10,829 nucleotides of DNA from Clostridiaceae bacterium (GTDB taxonomy: Bacteria > Bacillota > Clostridia > Saccharofermentanales > Fastidiosipilaceae). The stretch spans positions 1 through 10,829 of the forward strand of contig JAAZJE010000006.1 of the NCBI GenBank assembly GCA_012800515.1, given 5' to 3'. Each line of letters opens with the position of its first letter. The first letter of the stretch is position 1. The notes under the pieces were generated by a model, which did no database searches, had not been told where the DNA came from, and saw nothing but the letters and a program-made list of their open reading frames with translations. Of this stretch, positions 7,295 to 10,829 are shown piece after piece. Made by a program: the position numbers and the translations under genes.

Positions 7295-7296
7295 AA

Positions 7297-8685
7297 TTAG
7301 TCTCTATTCAGCTGCGTTTGTATCCATAACGCGCATTCCAGGCGGTGCTGCTGCAGCACACAGCTCTGCTCGTACACCTTGTCCAAACTCCCCGTTTCGT
7401 ACCAGGCCGCGGCCGGACAGCCACCGGAACAAAAATATAAGGCCCAGCAGTCTCGGCACGGGACCCTATCGGGCACCAATAGAGAACGAAAACGTTCTAG
7501 TAAGTCCTGATTGGTAAGCGGCGGCTCTTCCATAACATTACCCAGGACGAATTCCGGCTTGCCGACGAACTGATGGCAGGGATACAAAGTGCCGTCCGGA
7601 GCCACCGCGCAATATTCGACGCCGACACCGCAACCCTTGAGCCGTTTATAATAGCAGGGGCCGCTCTCGAGGTCGATATTGAAATGGAAAAAGGCAAAGG
7701 GAGGATCCTCGCTTCCGTCTCTGCGTCGACGTACATATTCCGCCGCCAGCCGTTCATAAGAAGCTATGATTTCCGGCAAATCCTCCGTCCGCAGACTCCA
7801 TTCCTTCTCAGGGGCACCGACGACCGGCTCGAGACTCAATTGTTCCCAGCCGCGATCCGCCATCATTAGCACATCCTCGACAAAGTCGAGATTGAAGTGC
7901 GTATAGGTGCCGCGCACATAGTACTCGGCATCGCCGCGTTCCGGAATAAAAGCATCGATATTGGCCGCCACCCGCTCAAAAGTCGACTGCCCGCCGACGG
8001 CGCGGCGCATATTGTCTTGCACTTCTCGCCTTCCGTCAAAGCTCAACACCACGTTCTTCATGTGGCGATTAATAAATTCGCGCTTTTCGGCATCAAGAAG
8101 AAGTGCATTCGTTGTCAAGGTCAGGCGCAGTTCCTTGCCGGTCTCGACTTCGCGCTGTCGGGCATACAGAGTCAATTCTTTGGCTACTTCCCAGTTCAGC
8201 AGGGGCTCGCCGCCGAAAAAGTCAATATCCAAATTACGTCGGCTGCCCGACATTTCAATCAGAAAATCTATGGCCCGCTTGCCGATTTCCGTCGACATCA
8301 TGGTTCGTTTGCCCGTACCGTAATCCCCGGTTCCGGCGAAGCAGTAGCGGCAACGCATATTGCAATCATGGCAAAGATGCAGACAAAGCGCCTTAATGAC
8401 CGGAGGTTCCGGGTACAGAACCTCCGCGGCAACCGGAGCTCGCGGAGCAAAGAGATGGCCGGCGGCGATCAGTTCATCAATTTCCTCGCGCGCCGAGCGC
8501 AACTCTTCAAAAGCGATCCCCCGTTCACGGTTCAGGCGGCGCAATTCCGCGTCGTCCGGCGCCCGCCCTGCGGACTGCACGTATAGTTCCAGACAGGCAA
8601 AAGCAGGCTCGTCCAAAATAAGGAGAGCCTGCGTCTCGGAATCCCATGCCAGACGATCACCGTGAATTTTAAAGCAATGTACCAA
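7297..8685 (-). CDS. scfB: SCIFF peptide radical SAM maturase (ScfB/CteB family)
   Basis: Radical SAM enzyme that installs Cys-to-Thr thioether cross-links in the SCIFF precursor peptide, giving a ranthipeptide. The 462-residue protein starts with a small peptide-binding (RRE-like) N-terminal region (1-90). The radical SAM cluster motif C108-x3-C112-x2-C115 (CNMRCRYC) follows, then FFGGEP (156-161) at the SAM-binding GGE position. A cysteine-rich SPASM domain at the C-terminus has Cys 344, 352, 359, 370, 410, 413, 419, 423, 442 and 451, enough for two auxiliary 4Fe-4S clusters. The blocks HDCNMRCRYCFAGTGDYG and RRNLDIDFFGGEPL are characteristic of the SCIFF maturase subgroup. The start is a TTG at 8685, five bases after the precursor gene scfA. 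There is no strong ribosome binding site, suggesting coupling to scfA. dnaG begins 2 bases after its stop. Confidence 0.95.
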   Translation of the reverse strand: MVHCFKIHGDRLAWDSETQALLILDEPAFACLELYVQSAGRAPDDAELRRLNRERGIAFEELRSAREEIDELIAAGHLFAPRAPVAAEVLYPEPPVIKALCLHLCHDCNMRCRYCFAGTGDYGTGKRTMMSTEIGKRAIDFLIEMSGSRRNLDIDFFGGEPLLNWEVAKELTLYARQREVETGKELRLTLTTNALLLDAEKREFINRHMKNVVLSFDGRREVQDNMRRAVGGQSTFERVAANIDAFIPERGDAEYYVRGTYTHFNLDFVEDVLMMADRGWEQLSLEPVVGAPEKEWSLRTEDLPEIIASYERLAAEYVRRRRDGSEDPPFAFFHFNIDLESGPCYYKRLKGCGVGVEYCAVAPDGTLYPCHQFVGKPEFVLGNVMEEPPLTNQDLLERFRSLLVPDRVPCRDCWALYFCSGGCPAAAWYETGSLDKVYEQSCVLQQHRLECALWIQTQLNRD

Positions 8686-8690
8686 ATTAA

Positions 8691-8834
8691 CTACTTAGTA
8701 ATCTGCTCACACTTCTGATTTGCCACCGTGCAACTGGTCTTGCAGGCGGACTGACAGGAAGTCTGACACTCCCCGCACGGCTTGGCGGGTCGGCGCAGAC
8801 TCTGCGGCTGACTAACTACCTTAATGTGCTTCAT
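8691..8834 (-). CDS. scfA: SCIFF ranthipeptide precursor (six cysteines in forty-five)
   Basis: A 47-residue ribosomally made peptide, the expected substrate of the adjacent ScfB. It begins MKHIKVV, the family's usual opening. The core carries six cysteines at 20, 23, 27, 31, 35 and 42, within the family-defining block CQTSCQSACKTSC (23-35) followed by TVANQKCE. The start at 8834 has GGGAG six bases upstream, and the stop TAG is at 8693-8691. By homology with characterised SCIFF peptides, the C31/T36 pair of CKTSCT is the likely thioether site. It lies 16 bases after yajC and 5 bases before scfB, in one transcription unit. The residues before C20 form the leader. No signal peptide, dedicated exporter or protease gene is visible beside it, so export and final processing are unknown. 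Confidence 0.95.
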   Translation of the reverse strand: MKHIKVVSQPQSLRRPAKPCGECQTSCQSACKTSCTVANQKCEQITK

Positions 8835-8850
8835 ATCTTTCTCCCAATAC

Positions 8851-9207
8851 TTAGTCATCATCGGAGATCGGCTTAATTACCTGATTAATCGCCTCCTTGC
8901 GGAAAGTAACCAAGTTATTCGCCACACTCGTCGAAATCGTCACTTCATCGTCACGGATGTTGACGACTTTTCCGACGATGCCGCCGATCGTGATGATTTT
9001 ATCGCCGACCGTCATGCTCTCTCGCTGCTTTTTCAGTTCCTTTTCGCGCTTTCTTTGGGGGCGGATCATAATAAACCACAGTACGCCCAGAAGCGCCAAA
9101 GGCATGATCAGCGTGCCGATCAGACCTAACGGCGAAACTCCCTGGTCCGCAGCCGCTCCGTCAGCCAACAAAAAAATTCCGAATAGTCCCGAAGGAAGGT
9201 TAATCAT
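8851..9207 (-). CDS. yajC: Preprotein translocase subunit YajC
   Basis: Small inner-membrane accessory of the Sec translocon that associates with SecDF. The 118 residues contain one hydrophobic segment at about 26-48. The family's junction IRPQRKREKELKKQRESM follows (48-65), and then the SH3-like soluble part MTVGDKIITIGGIVGKV (65-81), which ends in an acidic tail. The ATG at 9207 has AAGGAG nine bases upstream. It is the first gene of the run yajC-scfA-scfB-dnaG-rpoD and has a promoter just upstream. secD and secF, its usual neighbours, do not follow; the SCIFF genes do. Confidence 0.95.
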   Translation of the reverse strand: MINLPSGLFGIFLLADGAAADQGVSPLGLIGTLIMPLALLGVLWFIMIRPQRKREKELKKQRESMTVGDKIITIGGIVGKVVNIRDDEVTISTSVANNLVTFRKEAINQVIKPISDDD

Positions 9208-9268
9208 TAGTCAATACTCCTTATCGTCTCTATGTAGCCACGCATATCGCATCGCAAAGACGCGATTA

Positions 9269-9298
9269 ACTATATCACTAAAAAGCAGCAAAGATCAA
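9269..9298 (-). promoter_or_regulatory. Promoter of the yajC-scfAB-dnaG-rpoD unit
   Basis: On the minus strand TTGATC (complement of 9293-9298) is separated by 18 bases from TATAGT (complement of 9269-9274). The -10 is preceded by TGA, forming an extended element TGATATAGT. The -35 contains the TGA stop codon of the DUF4956 gene. Transcription would start near 9262, giving a leader of about 55 bases with AAGGAG before yajC. It is the only convincing promoter I see between 9295 and the rnpB promoter, so it probably also serves dnaG and rpoD. Confidence 0.6.
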
Positions 9299-9948
9299 GT
9301 CTCACCTGCATGGGCAACGAGACTGGCTGCCTGAACGCCTTCAATGTCCATAAGTTTCTGAATCGATACCGTTGATTTGTCTTTCAGGCGTAGCGAAATA
9401 ACCAGTTCTATCCCGGTCGGCGTGATCGTCTGGCTCTGCAAATCATAGCGCGGCAAATAGTCACTCAACTTAATCCGTGTTCCGGGATCCAGGTTGAGAA
9501 TCAGAAGATAGGACTTGGCGAATTTGACATTGCCCAGTAGCGACATTAGCAGTATGATCAGACCGATCGCCAGCGTACCGATAATGGCCACAATAAAGAA
9601 GCCGGCGCCGCTGGTCAGACCGATTGAAATTGCCCAGAACATAAACGCTATGTCCATCGGATCCTTCAGCGCGGTACGGTAACGGACAATCGAAAGCGCT
9701 CCGACCATACCCAGAGAGAGAACGATGTTTGAAGAAATCGGCAAAATCACCAGGCAGGTAATCATCGATACGAGGATCAGCGAGCGGGCAAAATTGTGGT
9801 TGTAGAGCACTCCGCGCCAGGTATAGCGATAGATAATCAGCAGAATCAGTGACATAACCAGCGTGACCGCAAGACAGGTCAGGATACGTTCCGGCGTTAA
9901 CGGCTGATTAACTTTCACATCTAATAAATCCAAAATTGCTTTTCTCAC
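9295..9948 (-). CDS. DUF4956 family membrane protein
   Basis: A 217-residue integral membrane protein of the DUF4956 family, function unknown. Hydrophobic segments are seen at about 22-41, 55-90 (one or two passes) and 99-138 (one or two passes). The signature GMVGALSIVRYRTALKDP (80-97) is followed by AFMFWAISIGLTSGAGFF. A soluble C-terminal domain (about 145-217) ends in a small beta-rich module, DIEGVQAASLV. The start is a GTG at 9948 with GAGGG seven bases upstream. It follows the VTC-domain gene by 24 bases, and this pair recurs in many bacteria. From that context it may act with the VTC protein in polyphosphate or cell-surface polymer chemistry, but this is inference. Confidence 0.88.
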   Translation of the reverse strand: MRKAILDLLDVKVNQPLTPERILTCLAVTLVMSLILLIIYRYTWRGVLYNHNFARSLILVSMITCLVILPISSNIVLSLGMVGALSIVRYRTALKDPMDIAFMFWAISIGLTSGAGFFIVAIIGTLAIGLIILLMSLLGNVKFAKSYLLILNLDPGTRIKLSDYLPRYDLQSQTITPTGIELVISLRLKDKSTVSIQKLMDIEGVQAASLVAHAGET

Positions 9949-9972
9949 AGATATTCCCTCATTCGTATGAAA

Positions 9973-10824
9973 TCAATATAACGTTTTTTCAACGCAATAT
10001 ATATATTTGCTGATCGCCTCAAGCGGCATGCCCTCACGCCGCAACAGCAAGGCAATCATCTGCGGCAAAACCCGGTCGTATTTCAACTCCATAATCAATT
10101 GGTTCGGCTCGAAGATCGGGCGGGTCAGTCCCGGAAGCAGGAGATTGCGAGAATTGTCTTCAGCCGTCGAGCCCGAGCGAGAATAAGGCGCAACCCGTAG
10201 ATTCAGATCGAAGGTCAGCCGTACATTCCCTACCGGATGGATCAAAGGAATACGGTCATAAACCACAAAGAGCCGGGGCTCCAATCTTTCAATTGTTTGT
10301 TCCGCGACAAATTGACTGACAAACTCACCGCGCTCCCTTTCATTGCGAAGTGCGCTCAGAACGGCGGCACGACGGTGAAAATCCGTCCCGTCTATCAGAG
10401 CCTCAGCCTCCTCGCAACTGAGTCGAACACTGCTCTTCCGTGAAGCTCCGGCGGCACGATGCTTTCGTTCAAGGCGGAAAAATTGCGGTAAGCTCTCGGG
10501 TTTGTCGGGATCGGGATAATAACGCATCCGATAACGATAGCGGTTGTCGTAACCGCTCATCTTACCGCCGACACCCTTGCGCTCGATTCCGTCCCAGTAG
10601 AGTGTGGCCACCGTATATCCGGGCAGGGTCAGGCGCGGTCGAGTCGGCAGGACGGACAGCGGATAGGCATGCGAATCCGGCTGCATTATCCCTTGCAGAC
10701 GCAAATAGCTTTCCAGCATAGCCTTATAGGAAATCGTGTATTTATACTCGTGCCGCCAGCCCGGGGCAAGTCGCGGCGCAGTCTCCTCAGAAGCACGCAT
10801 ATGATTTATCAGCTTACCAATCAT
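9973..10824 (-). CDS. VTC domain protein (polyphosphate polymerase-like), possibly 5'-truncated by the window edge
   Basis: The 283 visible residues match the VTC/triphosphate-tunnel fold, whose founding members make polyphosphate from ATP in yeast vacuoles. Basic and acidic tunnel motifs are in order: RHEYKY (24-29), RYRYRMRYY (95-103), FRLERK (116-121), YDR (189-191), VRLTFD (201-206), MELKYD (245-250) and SKY (272-274). The protein is soluble, with no membrane segment, unlike yeast Vtc4 complexes. The DUF4956 gene directly downstream could supply the membrane part. The ATG at 10824 is five bases from the window edge and the frame is open upstream, so the start cannot be settled. A second ATG at 10800 would remove eight residues and leaves all motifs intact. 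Enzyme activity is inferred from motifs only; bacterial members are rarely characterised. Confidence 0.85.
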   Translation of the reverse strand: MIGKLINHMRASEETAPRLAPGWRHEYKYTISYKAMLESYLRLQGIMQPDSHAYPLSVLPTRPRLTLPGYTVATLYWDGIERKGVGGKMSGYDNRYRYRMRYYPDPDKPESLPQFFRLERKHRAAGASRKSSVRLSCEEAEALIDGTDFHRRAAVLSALRNERERGEFVSQFVAEQTIERLEPRLFVVYDRIPLIHPVGNVRLTFDLNLRVAPYSRSGSTAEDNSRNLLLPGLTRPIFEPNQLIMELKYDRVLPQMIALLLRREGMPLEAISKYIYCVEKTLY

Positions 10825-10829
10825 GATCC

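Noticed and set aside
7897..8586. A 229-codon plus-strand open frame opposite scfB
   Set aside because: Antisense shadow of the radical SAM gene, with no recognisable domain and no operon context on that strand.

Overview
The window looks like chromosomal housekeeping DNA from an anaerobic Firmicute, most likely class Clostridia. The main reason is an SCIFF ranthipeptide system (scfA/scfB), which is typical of Clostridia. The dnaG - major sigma factor - trmK - Nif3-like gene order is that of the Firmicute macromolecular-synthesis operon (compare B. subtilis dnaG-sigA-yqfN-yqfO). PPi-type phosphofructokinase, tmRNA with a Firmicute-like tag and an A-type-looking RNase P RNA fit this. No genus can be named from the sequence alone. 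All ten protein genes and both RNA genes are on the minus strand, so transcription runs from high to low coordinates.

Layout in the direction of transcription. (1) 10824-9295: a VTC-domain protein, possibly continuing past the right edge, and a DUF4956 membrane protein. This is a recurrent pair linked to polyphosphate or cell-surface functions. (2) 9298-9269: an extended -10 promoter whose -35 box overlaps the DUF4956 stop codon. (3) 9207-2322: a tightly packed run yajC - scfA - scfB - dnaG - rpoD/sigA - trmK - Nif3-like gene, with gaps of 16, 5, 2, 16, about 30 and 1 bases. The first part handles protein export (YajC) and a cysteine-rich modified peptide. The second is replication initiation (primase), transcription initiation (sigma-70) and tRNA modification. 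scfA is only 47 codons long and easily missed. (4) 2340-1987: rnpB, with its -10 box inside the last codons of the Nif3-like gene. The stop codon of that gene overlaps the 5' end of the RNA. (5) 1871-627: PPi-dependent phosphofructokinase with its own hairpin terminator. (6) 554-78: ssrA (tmRNA) with an extended -10 promoter, encoded CCA end, degradation tag AKNNYSYAVAA and a clear intrinsic terminator. Bases 1-77 hold only the terminator tail and AT-rich sequence.

The most notable point is the position of the SCIFF precursor and its radical-SAM maturase. They lie between yajC and dnaG with almost no spacing, so a natural-product (ranthipeptide) system appears to be co-transcribed with primase and the housekeeping sigma factor. 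No prophage, transposon, CRISPR array or defence system was found. Several long open frames on the plus strand are shadows of the real minus-strand genes.
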